DNA of 64,000 nucleotides from Asanoa ishikariensis (GTDB taxonomy: Bacteria; Actinomycetota; Actinomycetes; Mycobacteriales; Micromonosporaceae): contig NZ_FNQB01000003.1 in assembly GCF_900107455.1 (NCBI RefSeq), forward strand, positions 682,001-746,000, written 5' to 3'. The first letter of the stretch is position 1, and each line of letters opens with the position of its first letter. The notes beneath the pieces are model-generated. The model made no database searches and was not told the origin of the DNA. It saw only the letters and a program-made list of their open reading frames with translations. A program made the position numbers and the translations under genes. Positions 54,798-63,212 of this stretch are shown piece by piece.

Positions 54798-57755
54798 TCA
54801 GGAGACGGTGAACGGCACGGTGACCGTCGACTGCCTCCCCTCGGCGGTGGTGGCGTCGACCCGCACCGTGGTCGACGCGTTGCCGATCGCGTTCCACAGC
54901 TCCAGCCGCGCGCAGCCGCCGTTCATCGCGGCGAGCGTGCCCGACGACGAGCGCAGCCCGGCCGCCTGGGTGTAGTTCTCGGTGCCGACGACCGGGTCCG
55001 TGGCGAAGTAGTTGTAGGTCTCCACCCGGCTGTAGGTGCCCGAGCCGGACGGGTCGTACGAGACCCGGGCCTGCACGCCCTGTGCCACCGCACCGCCCGC
55101 GTCGACCTGCAACGCGAACGCGGTCGCGCCGCTGACCGGCCCGCGCAGCCCGCACAGCGTGAAGGTGGCCGGGTTGTGCGGGTTGCCGTCCCAGTTGCCG
55201 TTGGCCGCCGCCAGCGTGACGGTGGTCGCACCGGAGCCGGCCGATGTGGACAGCAGGCCGCCCGAGCGGGCGAAGAGCAGGTTGGACCCGACCGGCGGGT
55301 TGCTGGTCGGCGGGTTGCTCGTGGGCGGGTTACTCGTGGGCGGGTTGCTGGTCGGCGGGTTGCTCGGCTCGCCCGTCGGCGGGTTCGCCACCCCTCCCCC
55401 GCCGCTCCAGGTGAAGGCGCCGGTGGTGGCCGTGCGCCCGGCGGGCACGCTCAACGTCCGGCCGTCGGAGAACCGCACGGTCACCGGGTTGGCGGACACG
55501 TTGGTCGCCACGTACGTGCGGACGCCGTTCTTTGTGAACACCGCATACAAAGGCGTGTCCGCGGTGACGGTGGCGTCCACGGTGCCGAGGGCGGCGACGT
55601 TGCGTACCCAGTGGAAGGTGTGCGCTCTGCTCTCCCCTTCTTCGACCGGATAGCTCGGGTTGGCCCGAAGCGCGGCCAGAGCGGCGTCACCGGCGCCGCC
55701 CGAGCCGAGCGCCCGGAACGACCACAGGATGTCCTGCCAGACCGTCGGCTGGCCGCCGTTGTTGCGTACCAGCTCGTCCCAGTTGGTGTTCACATAGGAC
55801 GGCCGCTGGCCCATGTACAGAGAGCCGCCGGTGATGGGCAGCAGGTTGATGCCCTGGATCATCTCCGGCTCGCCGCTGAACCAGGTGGCGTACGCGCCGC
55901 CGTCGCCCCAGACCATGCCGACCGTGCTGTGCCCGAACGCCGTCGGGAAGTTGGTGTCGGTGGCGTCGAACCAGTACTCCTGGATCGCCTGGGCCTGCGT
56001 GGTGTAGATGAACAGGCCGGCGTCGCGGACGGCGGTGTTGCCGGTCGCGATGCCCCACTGGATCAGGGCGTTGGCGAAGTTCATCCCCTCGGACGACGAC
56101 TCTTGGTTGTTGCCCGCGCCGAACGCGGCGTGCCCGGAGGCCCAGTCGTGCCCGGCGTAGATGTCGAAGTCGCGCAGGAACGGGAACATCGGGTCGTTGC
56201 GCTGCCAACTGTTCGCGTCGCGGATCAGCAGGTTGACCATCGCGCCGTACTGCGACTGCGCCGCCCACCCCGGGTCGAACCTGGCCAGGGTGGCCGCCGC
56301 GGCGATGAAGTAGCCGTAGTGGAAGTGGTGGTCGTTGAGCTCGGTGTCCGAGCCGTACGAGGCCGGGAAGCCGACCAGCGTGCCCCAGGCGGCGTCGTAC
56401 GCGAAGACGCGCTGGGTCTTGCCCGCCGACGCGGTGAACCAGTCGGTGAGCCGGGTGCGGATCGCGGCGAGCATCCGGTCCCGTTGCGCGGTGCGGCCGA
56501 GCTGGTCGGCGATCTCGGCGAGCCGGGCGGCCCGACCGAGGCCCTTGCCGGTCCAGTAGGTGTCGTTGCCGAACCCGGCCAGGGGATCGCTGTTCGCCGC
56601 CTGGTCGAGCAGGCCGCCGAGGGTGGTCAGGTCGGCGCCCGCCGACGTGGCGACGGCCGGCACCTCGGGCAGCACGCCCGTGAACTTCGTGGCGGTGGTG
56701 AAGGACGAAACCCCGACCAGGGTCCGCATCGGGCCGCGCGCGGAGACGTACGTCGGTGTGATCGGCGAGCCGGCGGCCAGGTTCTTCCACTGGTGCGGGT
56801 AGAGGCTCACCACCGTGCCGCTGCCGCTGCCCTCGCGGGCGGTGGTGGCGAACGCGTACGTGGCGATGACGGTGCTGGTGGCCTGGTTGAACGACCAGCT
56901 CACGGCGGTGCCGGTGACGTGCCGGTGTGCGTAGGTCGCGTAGCTGTCGGCCAGCGCGGTGCGGTCCGCGGCCGACGTCGACGACGTGGTCGGCAGCAGC
57001 GCCACCGACAGGTAGCCGCGACCGGCCAGTGTGGACGTGATGGTGGTGCCACTGACCGTCCAGGTCGCACCGGTCGGCGCGAACGCGACGTAGTCGTGGC
57101 CCCGCATGGTGAAGCCGACCCGGGTGCCGCTGTTGACCCAGACGGCGGGGGCGCTCGGGAAGCTCAGGACCGCGTTGCCGCCGGTGACCTGCGCGTACAC
57201 GAACGGCAGCCCGTGCCCGATGGTGGTGCGCAGCGTGCGCCCGTTGCCGGACCAGTAGGGCGAGACGGTCCAGTCGGTCCAGCCGTCGACCTTCACGTCG
57301 GGCGAGCTGAGGCCGGCCACACCGAGGGTGAACTCCCGGCTGTACGGGTAGTGGTACTCCCCCACGGTCGTCGGCGTGCCGGAGACGGTGGCGGTGGTGG
57401 TGTAGGAGACGCCGAGGCCGTCGGCGGCGGGCTGGAACGACATCGGGTGGGCGTGCAGCGGTGCCGAGTACTGGCAGCCGACGTTGTCGCGCTTGTAGAG
57501 CAGTGACGACCACCAGTCGTTGGTCGGCACCGCACCGGCGGGCGCGTTGCCGGTGACGTAGAGGCGGGGGTTGGCCGAGACGCCGGCACAGGCGGCCGGT
57601 GCGGCGCCGCCGGCCGGACGGCTGGTGGCATAGCTGCCGGCGCCCAGGGGTGCGGCGCCGGCACGGTCGATCACGGTGAACGAGAGGACCGTGGCGACGA
57701 GCGCCACGGCCAGGACGACGGCGGACGCGCGCCATCCTGAGGAGAACGTTCTCAT
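54798..57755 (-). CDS. Secreted GH81 endo-beta-1,3-glucanase
   Basis: 985 aa, extracellular. Signal peptide about residues 1-36 (cleavage near GAA-AP), a large GH81 domain to about residue 770 with the acidic catalytic stretch AGNNQESSSEGMNFANALIQ, a linker with five NPPT/S-type repeats, and a C-terminal beta-rich domain of about 150 residues that is probably carbohydrate-binding. It would hydrolyse fungal or algal beta-1,3-glucan. ATG 57755 chosen with CGGAGG upstream. A CebR-like palindrome lies 88 bases upstream. Confidence 0.93.
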   Translation of the reverse strand: MRTFSSGWRASAVVLAVALVATVLSFTVIDRAGAAPLGAGSYATSRPAGGAAPAACAGVSANPRLYVTGNAPAGAVPTNDWWSSLLYKRDNVGCQYSAPLHAHPMSFQPAADGLGVSYTTTATVSGTPTTVGEYHYPYSREFTLGVAGLSSPDVKVDGWTDWTVSPYWSGNGRTLRTTIGHGLPFVYAQVTGGNAVLSFPSAPAVWVNSGTRVGFTMRGHDYVAFAPTGATWTVSGTTITSTLAGRGYLSVALLPTTSSTSAADRTALADSYATYAHRHVTGTAVSWSFNQATSTVIATYAFATTAREGSGSGTVVSLYPHQWKNLAAGSPITPTYVSARGPMRTLVGVSSFTTATKFTGVLPEVPAVATSAGADLTTLGGLLDQAANSDPLAGFGNDTYWTGKGLGRAARLAEIADQLGRTAQRDRMLAAIRTRLTDWFTASAGKTQRVFAYDAAWGTLVGFPASYGSDTELNDHHFHYGYFIAAAATLARFDPGWAAQSQYGAMVNLLIRDANSWQRNDPMFPFLRDFDIYAGHDWASGHAAFGAGNNQESSSEGMNFANALIQWGIATGNTAVRDAGLFIYTTQAQAIQEYWFDATDTNFPTAFGHSTVGMVWGDGGAYATWFSGEPEMIQGINLLPITGGSLYMGQRPSYVNTNWDELVRNNGGQPTVWQDILWSFRALGSGGAGDAALAALRANPSYPVEEGESRAHTFHWVRNVAALGTVDATVTADTPLYAVFTKNGVRTYVATNVSANPVTVRFSDGRTLSVPAGRTATTGAFTWSGGGGVANPPTGEPSNPPTSNPPTSNPPTSNPPTSNPPVGSNLLFARSGGLLSTSAGSGATTVTLAAANGNWDGNPHNPATFTLCGLRGPVSGATAFALQVDAGGAVAQGVQARVSYDPSGSGTYSRVETYNYFATDPVVGTENYTQAAGLRSSSGTLAAMNGGCARLELWNAIGNASTTVRVDATTAEGRQSTVTVPFTVS

Positions 57756-57842
57756 GGTGCCTCCGGGGACGGTCGGGGGCGTTCTGTTGCTGAGCAGGTC
57801 ACCAAACCCAGCGGCAGATGTCAATGGCTTCTCAGTGAGCGA

Positions 57843-57854
57843 GAGAGCGCTCTC
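57843..57854. promoter_or_regulatory. CebR/LacI-type operator upstream of the glucanase gene
   Basis: GAGAGCGCTCTC, a perfect palindrome close to the TGGGAGCGCTCCCA sites of CebR-type sugar regulators. Its right end overlaps the stop codon of the neighbouring membrane-protein gene. Sugar control of the glucanase is inferred. Confidence 0.65.
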
Positions 57855-58164
57855 ACGCCTGGGGACGGCGACGTAGTACGGCGGCGATCAACAGCGCCAG
57901 GCCGGCCGCGTGTGCGACGGCGCCCAGCGCACTCGTCACGGCGAGCCCGATCGGCAGGTCAGGAAGCGGACCGCCGCTGTAGTCGGTGCCGCGGGCCCAT
58001 TCCTCCGCCAGGCCGTCCCACCACCACGACAGGCCTTCGGTGGCGGCGAGCACCGCGAAGCCGGCGATCGCCACACCGGCGGCCCGACCCAAGCGTCGGC
58101 GCAGCCCGATCGCCAGCACCAGGCCGACCAGCACGATCGCGGGAAACGCGAAGGTTGAGATCAC
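57853..58164 (-). CDS. Small membrane protein A
   Basis: 103 aa, about three hydrophobic helices with basic ends (RRRLGRAAG; RRRPQA). GTG at 58164 overlaps the upstream gene stop by four bases (GTGA), so the two are coupled. No family recognised. Confidence 0.75.
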   Translation of the reverse strand: MISTFAFPAIVLVGLVLAIGLRRRLGRAAGVAIAGFAVLAATEGLSWWWDGLAEEWARGTDYSGGPLPDLPIGLAVTSALGAVAHAAGLALLIAAVLRRRPQA

Positions 58165-58523
58165 CGGGTCACCTCGCCGAGGTCGATCGGGCCGCCCTCG
58201 AGGGCCGGCGCCGGGGGCTCTCTCCGCCGGAGTCCGGTGAAGACGGACGCGACCAGCAGCAGCATGCCGCCCACGCCCAGGATCTCGATGATCGTGCCGA
58301 TCGGCGCCACCCATCGCACGAACCGCATGAGGGCGTCACCGTCGCCCGCCACGATCGGGCCGAACCACAGCACCATGATCGTGGTGCTCACGACCAGCGT
58401 CACGAGCAGCATCACCAGCGCGCCGGCAGCCATCCAGCCCTGCCGCCGGCGGGACAGCAGCACCAACCCGGTCACCAGGACCAGCGCCTCGGGCACGGAC
58501 TCGAGCACCAACGACGTCAACAA
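58161..58523 (-). CDS. Small membrane protein B
   Basis: 120 aa, about three to four hydrophobic helices, TTG start at 58523 with GGGGAG eight bases upstream. Cytoplasmic tail rich in Pro/Glu. No family recognised. Forms a two-gene unit with membrane protein A. Confidence 0.75.
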   Translation of the reverse strand: MLTSLVLESVPEALVLVTGLVLLSRRRQGWMAAGALVMLLVTLVVSTTIMVLWFGPIVAGDGDALMRFVRWVAPIGTIIEILGVGGMLLLVASVFTGLRRREPPAPALEGGPIDLGEVTR

Positions 58524-58697
58524 ACGCTCTCCCCGTGACAGTCCTGAGTAGACGGAAAGCCCGGACGATCATCGTCCGGGCAGGCGCTCATCCTAGGGCG
58601 ACCACCGCGTCCCGCGCGGTCCCGTTGATCATCGACTTCGGCGAGCCACCCGCCCACCTCGCCCGATCGTCCGGCGGCCAGGCGTAGCGTCGTGGGC

Positions 58698-59345
58698 ATG
58701 AGGATCGTCATCGCCGGCGGCCACGGCCAGGTGGCCCGGCTGCTCAACCGGCGGCTCGCCGACGCGGGCCACACGCCGGTCGCCATCTTCCGCGACGCCG
58801 CGCAGACCGCCGACGTGGTCGCGTCCGGTGCCGAGCCCGTGGTGCTCGACCTGGAGAAGAGCTCCCCGGACGCGGTCGCCGCCGCGCTGCGCGGGGCCGA
58901 CGCGGTCGTGTTCGCTGCCGGCGCCGGGCCGGGCAGCGGACCGGCCCGCAAGAAGACCGTCGACCGGGACGCGGCGATCCTGCTGGCCGACGCGGCCACG
59001 GCGGCCGGCGTGCGCCGCTACGTGCTGCTCTCCGCGATCGGCGCCGACGACTTCGACCCGGCCCTGGACGACGACTTCGAGGTCTACCTGGAGGCCAAGA
59101 GCGCGGCCGACGCCGACCTGCGCCTCCGCGACCTGGACTGGACGATCCTGCGGCCGGACGGGTTCACCGACAAGCCGGGCACGGGCAAGGTGACCGTCGC
59201 CGAGACGGTCGGCCGCGCGAGCATCCCGCGCGCCGACGTCGCCGCGGTCATCGCCGCCGTGGTGACCGGCAACCTCGCCGTGCACCGCCAGTTCGAGGTC
59301 ACCGCCGGCGACAACCCGATCGAGGCGGCCATCGCCGCGCTCTAG
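58698..59345 (+). CDS. NAD(P)H-binding protein, atypical SDR
   Basis: 215 aa, Rossmann protein like YwnB/CsbD-type NAD(P)H-binding oxidoreductases. Glycine motif IAGGHGQVARLL, then RRYVLLSAIGADD with the Ser of the active-site area and TILRPDGFTD near the C-terminus. No Tyr-x-x-x-Lys in the classical place. Probably a redox or stress protein. Convergent with the VOC gene, whose end is four bases away. Confidence 0.88.
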   Translation: MRIVIAGGHGQVARLLNRRLADAGHTPVAIFRDAAQTADVVASGAEPVVLDLEKSSPDAVAAALRGADAVVFAAGAGPGSGPARKKTVDRDAAILLADAATAAGVRRYVLLSAIGADDFDPALDDDFEVYLEAKSAADADLRLRDLDWTILRPDGFTDKPGTGKVTVAETVGRASIPRADVAAVIAAVVTGNLAVHRQFEVTAGDNPIEAAIAAL

Positions 59346-59349
59346 GTGA

Positions 59350-59697
59350 TCAGTGGGCGAGCACGTTGATCACGTGGCCGTCGGGGTCCCGGACGAAGAA
59401 CCGGCGCACGCCCCACGGCTCGTCGGTGAGCTCGTGCACGATCTCGGCTCCCGCGGCCCGGGCGGCCTCGTACGCCGCGTCCACGTCGTCGACCTGGATC
59501 GAGGCGGCCGGGACGACGGGAGCCGTCGCGTCGTGGGTCATGAGGCTCACCTGCACGTGCGGACGCTCCGGGTCCGCCAGCGTCACGATCCAGCCCTGGT
59601 CCATGACCACCTCGAGCCCGAGGACCCCCGTGTAGAAGGCCTTGGCCGCCTCGATCGAGGTGCTCTCGAGATCCGGCACGATTCTGCTGACCGCCAC
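59350..59697 (-). CDS. VOC-family (glyoxalase-like) protein
   Basis: 115 aa, two beta-alpha-beta-beta-beta modules. SRIVPDLESTSIEAAKAFYT and VRRFFVRDPDGHVINVLAH are typical for the glyoxalase/bleomycin-resistance/dioxygenase fold. GTG at 59697 with GAGG about 12 bases before it. Function unknown. Confidence 0.87.
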   Translation of the reverse strand: MAVSRIVPDLESTSIEAAKAFYTGVLGLEVVMDQGWIVTLADPERPHVQVSLMTHDATAPVVPAASIQVDDVDAAYEAARAAGAEIVHELTDEPWGVRRFFVRDPDGHVINVLAH

Positions 59698-59737
59698 CCG
59701 GCGATCCTCGTCCCCACCCCGGCCCGTTGGCAACTCG

Positions 59738-61072
59738 CTAGGCGGGGGCCGGCCGGGAGGCCGGGGGCGGGTCGACCGACGACTCCACCGTCGGTGGGTC
59801 CTCCGGGTCCGCCTCGTCCTCGTCGTCGTCCGACGGCTCGTCGGCCGGCTCGGTGCCTGGCGGCTCCCGGTCCGGGGTGGGCTCGCCGGTCGGATGGTCG
59901 GCGAGATAGCGCACCGCCGTGTTGGCGACCGCGAGGATCGGCACCGCGACCAGGCCGCCGACGATGCCACCGACGACGATGCCCGTGGCGATCGCGAGGA
60001 TGACCGACAGCGGGTGCAGGGCGACCGCGCGCCCCATGATCAGCGGCTGGAGGACGTGCCCCTCGAGCTGTTGCACGCCGATCACGATGGCGAGCACGAT
60101 CAGCGCGCTGATCGGTCCCTGGGTGACCAGCGCGACCAGCACCGCGACCGCGCCGGTGACGGTGGCACCGACCACCGGGACGAACGCGCCGAGGAAGACC
60201 AGGGCGGCCAGCGGCAGCGCGAGCGGGATCCGCAGGACCGCCAGGCCGATTCCGATGCCGGCCGCGTCGACGAAGGCGACCAGGACCGTGGCCCGCACGT
60301 ACGAGACGAGGGTGTGCCAGGAGTAGTGCCCGGCCCGGGCCACGGGCACCCGCGCGCGCCGGGGCAGCAGCCGGCACAGGAACGTCCAGATCTGCTCGCC
60401 GTCACGCAGGTAGAAGAACAGCGTGAACAGGGCCAGGAAGAACCCGGTGACGACCTCGCCGACGGTGGCCGCGGTGGTCAGCGCGCCGGTCGCCAGGCTG
60501 TCCCGGTTGTCGGTGAACTGCCGGCGCAGCTGGTCGAACCCGTCGCTGAGCTGGGCCTCCGAGATGTGCAGCGGGCTCTGCGCCAGCCACCTCTGCACCT
60601 CGCCGATGCCCTGGCCGACCTGGTCGGAGAGGCTGTCGAACTGGGAGATGAAGGTCTGCACGATCAGGCTGAGCCCGCCGAGCACGACGACCAGCCCGCC
60701 GATCAGGACGAGCGCCGCGGCCACCGACTTGTTCATCCCCCGCCGGCGCATCGCGGCCGCGACCGGCTCCAGCAGCGCCGCCAGCAGGATGGCCACCACG
60801 ACCGGGATGAGCACGACCCGGAGGATCCCCATCACCTTCAGCAGCAGGTACGCGGCCGCGATGAACAGGACGATCCGCCAGGCCCAGGCACCCGCGACGC
60901 GTACGCCATGGGGAATGCCGTCGTCGACGGTGGGTGACTTGTCGACCAGCACGACCGGCTGATCGCTCGGCGCCAGCCGCTGCGGTGTGGTGAAGGGCGG
61001 CGGCCCGCCCCGCCGCCCGGCGGTGCTCAGTGTGCTGCGCGCCCGTGAGCGGACGGACTCGACCCAGGTCAT
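59738..61072 (-). CDS. AI-2E family transporter/permease
   Basis: 444 aa, about eight helices, with GLLV-type pattern LLRVVLIPVVVAILLAALLE near the start and VQQLEGHVLQPLIMGRAV near the end. The hydrophilic N-terminus (about 50 residues) and the very acidic C-terminal tail (PSDDDEDEADPEDPP) are outside the family core. Members move signal molecules or ions; no substrate can be assigned. I chose ATG 61072; a longer upstream start is open. Confidence 0.88.
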   Translation of the reverse strand: MTWVESVRSRARSTLSTAGRRGGPPPFTTPQRLAPSDQPVVLVDKSPTVDDGIPHGVRVAGAWAWRIVLFIAAAYLLLKVMGILRVVLIPVVVAILLAALLEPVAAAMRRRGMNKSVAAALVLIGGLVVVLGGLSLIVQTFISQFDSLSDQVGQGIGEVQRWLAQSPLHISEAQLSDGFDQLRRQFTDNRDSLATGALTTAATVGEVVTGFFLALFTLFFYLRDGEQIWTFLCRLLPRRARVPVARAGHYSWHTLVSYVRATVLVAFVDAAGIGIGLAVLRIPLALPLAALVFLGAFVPVVGATVTGAVAVLVALVTQGPISALIVLAIVIGVQQLEGHVLQPLIMGRAVALHPLSVILAIATGIVVGGIVGGLVAVPILAVANTAVRYLADHPTGEPTPDREPPGTEPADEPSDDDEDEADPEDPPTVESSVDPPPASRPAPA

Positions 61073-61191
61073 GCCGCCAGCGTTGCCCATCCTGGCAAGG
61101 CCGGAAACCCCCGAACGGTGCGGTCGACCGCACCATCCCCGGGCGGGCGGCCCGGTCGTGCGGGCGTCCGGCCACGGCGAGGCTGATCGGC

Positions 61192-61908
61192 ATGGATGAC
61201 ACACCGGTGGTGGCGGACGGTCTGGGACGGCGGTACGGGTCGCGGCTGTGGGCGTTACGGGAGGTCTCGCTGGCCGTGCCGGCCGGTCAGTTCGTGGCGG
61301 TGATGGGCGCGACCGGCTCCGGCAAGAGCACGCTGCTGCACTGCCTGGCGGGGCTGGACCGGCCGACGGCGGGCCGGGTCCGGCTGGCCGGCCGGGACAT
61401 CACCCGGCTGCGCGAGGCGGCGCTCACCCGCCTGCGGCGCGACCGGGCGGGCTTCGTGTTCCAGTCCTACAACCTGCTGTCGACGCTGACCGTCGCCCGC
61501 AACGTGCTGCTGCCGGCTCGGCTCGGCGGTCCCCGGGTCGGCCCGGCCGCGCTCGCGGCGATGCTCGACGCGGTGGGCCTCGGTGGGCTCGGCGACCGGC
61601 CGGTCGGCGAGCTGTCCGGTGGGCAGCGCCAACGGGTTGCCGTGGCCCGGGCGCTGATCACCCGACCGGCCGTGGTGTTCGCCGACGAGCCGACCGGCGC
61701 GCTCGACCCGGCGACCGGCGGCCAGGTGCTCCGGCTGCTGCGGGCGGCCGTCGAGCGGGACGGGATGACGGTGGTGATGGTCAGCCATGATCCGCTGGCC
61801 GCCGCGCACAGCGACCGGTTACTGCTGTTGCGGGAGGGTCGGTTGGTGGGCGACACGCGTACACCGGATGCCTCTTCGATCTCGGCCCTGCTGGCGGTGG
61901 CGGCGTGA
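61192..61908 (+). CDS. LolD/MacB-type ABC ATPase
   Basis: 238 aa: Walker A GATGSGKST, Q-loop VFQSYNLL, signature LSGGQRQRVAVARAL, Walker B VVFADEPTGALD and switch SHDPLAAA. It powers the FtsX-like permease. GTGA coupling to the next gene. Substrate likely an antimicrobial peptide or lipid; unknown. Confidence 0.93.
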   Translation: MDDTPVVADGLGRRYGSRLWALREVSLAVPAGQFVAVMGATGSGKSTLLHCLAGLDRPTAGRVRLAGRDITRLREAALTRLRRDRAGFVFQSYNLLSTLTVARNVLLPARLGGPRVGPAALAAMLDAVGLGGLGDRPVGELSGGQRQRVAVARALITRPAVVFADEPTGALDPATGGQVLRLLRAAVERDGMTVVMVSHDPLAAAHSDRLLLLREGRLVGDTRTPDASSISALLAVAA

Positions 61909-63212
61909 GGGCGGGGATCGCGGCGCAGGCGCTGCGCGCACACCGGTGGGCGTTCGTCGGTCCGGCCAGCACCCAGCTCGTCGCCGCCGTGGTACTGAGC
62001 GCGACGTTGACCGTCCAGGTGTCGGTGGACGGCGCCCCCGAGCTGTCGGAGATGCTGACCGCCTTCGCCCTGATCGCGGTCTACCTGACGATCCTGCTGG
62101 TCGGGGTGACGATGAACGCGGCGATCGCGCAACAAGCGCGGGACGTCGCGCTGCTGCGCGCGGTCGGCGCCACACCCGGGCGGATCCGGCGTGCGGTGGC
62201 GGTGGAGGCGGCGGTGGTCGCGGTGCCCGCCGGGATCGCGGGCTACCTGCTCGGCCTGCTGGCCGGATGGGCCTGGCTGGGCACGTTGGTCGACCACGGC
62301 CTCGCGCCCGCGGGTGCACGGTTCACGCCCGAACCGCTGCTGCTGGCGCCGATCCTCGGCATCCTCGTGGTCACCTCGACGGTCGGCGCGCTGATCGCGG
62401 CCGTCCGCCCGGCACGGGCCAGGCCCGCGATCGCGCTCGCCGACGCCGCCACCCGGCGACCCCGGTTCACCGCCGTCCGGCTCGGCCTCGGGCTGCTGCT
62501 GGTGGCCGGCGGCGTGACGCTCTCGGTGTCGATCGCGGACCTGGCCGCGGACGCGGCGGACGACGCGGCGTTGTTCGTCATGCTCGCGCTCTGCGTCGGC
62601 GTCGGCTTGCTCGGCCCGTTCGTGCTGCGGTCCGCGATCGCGGTGGGCCGCCCGCTGCTCGCCCTCGCCGGTGGCACCGGGCGCCTGGCCGCCGACAATG
62701 TCGCGGTGCTGTCCCGGGCGTTGTCCGGCGCGCTCGTGCCACTGGTGCTGGCAGTCGCGTTCGCCGCCGTGAAGGTCGCCGTGCACTCCACGACCACGCA
62801 CGTCACCGGCCGGACCGGGCCAGCCGCGGAGGCCTGGCTGGACTACTCGGGCACCGCGGTCTACTGCCTGTTCGCGGCCGTCGCGGCGGTCAACACCTTG
62901 GCCACGGTCGTGGTCGGCCGACGCCGCGACCTCGCCCTGCTGGGGCTGGCCGGCGCGACACGCGGGCGGGTGCTGGCGGTCGTGGTCTGCGAAGCTGGCA
63001 TCGTGACGGTCACCGGGCTGGTCCTCGCCGCCGGGGTGGCGGGCGTGACGCTGGTGCCGATGGTCCACACGGCGCTGGGAACGTGGACCCCGTACGTGCC
63101 ACCTTCGACGTTGGCCGCCGGCGTGCTGGCGACCGCCGCCGTGGTCGCCGCCGGCACCGTCCTGCCGGCCGCGCTGTTGACGCGGCGCCCGCCGATCGGG
63201 CAAGTCGGGTGA
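61905..63212 (+). CDS. FtsX-like ABC permease
   Basis: 435 aa, membrane protein with two FtsX domains, each ALVRAVGATPGR-like (residues about 83-92; second near RDLALLGLAGATRGRVLA). GTG at 61905 overlaps the ATPase stop. Its own stop overlaps the histidine kinase start, indicating a single sensor-transport unit. Confidence 0.92.
   Translation: MRAGIAAQALRAHRWAFVGPASTQLVAAVVLSATLTVQVSVDGAPELSEMLTAFALIAVYLTILLVGVTMNAAIAQQARDVALLRAVGATPGRIRRAVAVEAAVVAVPAGIAGYLLGLLAGWAWLGTLVDHGLAPAGARFTPEPLLLAPILGILVVTSTVGALIAAVRPARARPAIALADAATRRPRFTAVRLGLGLLLVAGGVTLSVSIADLAADAADDAALFVMLALCVGVGLLGPFVLRSAIAVGRPLLALAGGTGRLAADNVAVLSRALSGALVPLVLAVAFAAVKVAVHSTTTHVTGRTGPAAEAWLDYSGTAVYCLFAAVAAVNTLATVVVGRRRDLALLGLAGATRGRVLAVVVCEAGIVTVTGLVLAAGVAGVTLVPMVHTALGTWTPYVPPSTLAAGVLATAAVVAAGTVLPAALLTRRPPIGQVG

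Noticed and set aside
55290-55380. NPPT/S repeats in the glucanase as a mobile or variable-number element
   Set aside because: They form a normal Pro/Thr/Ser linker between catalytic and binding domains of secreted hydrolases.
55176-57506. 776-codon rightward frame opposite the GH81 gene
   Set aside because: Antisense shadow of the glucanase; GC-skewed composition and no start signals.
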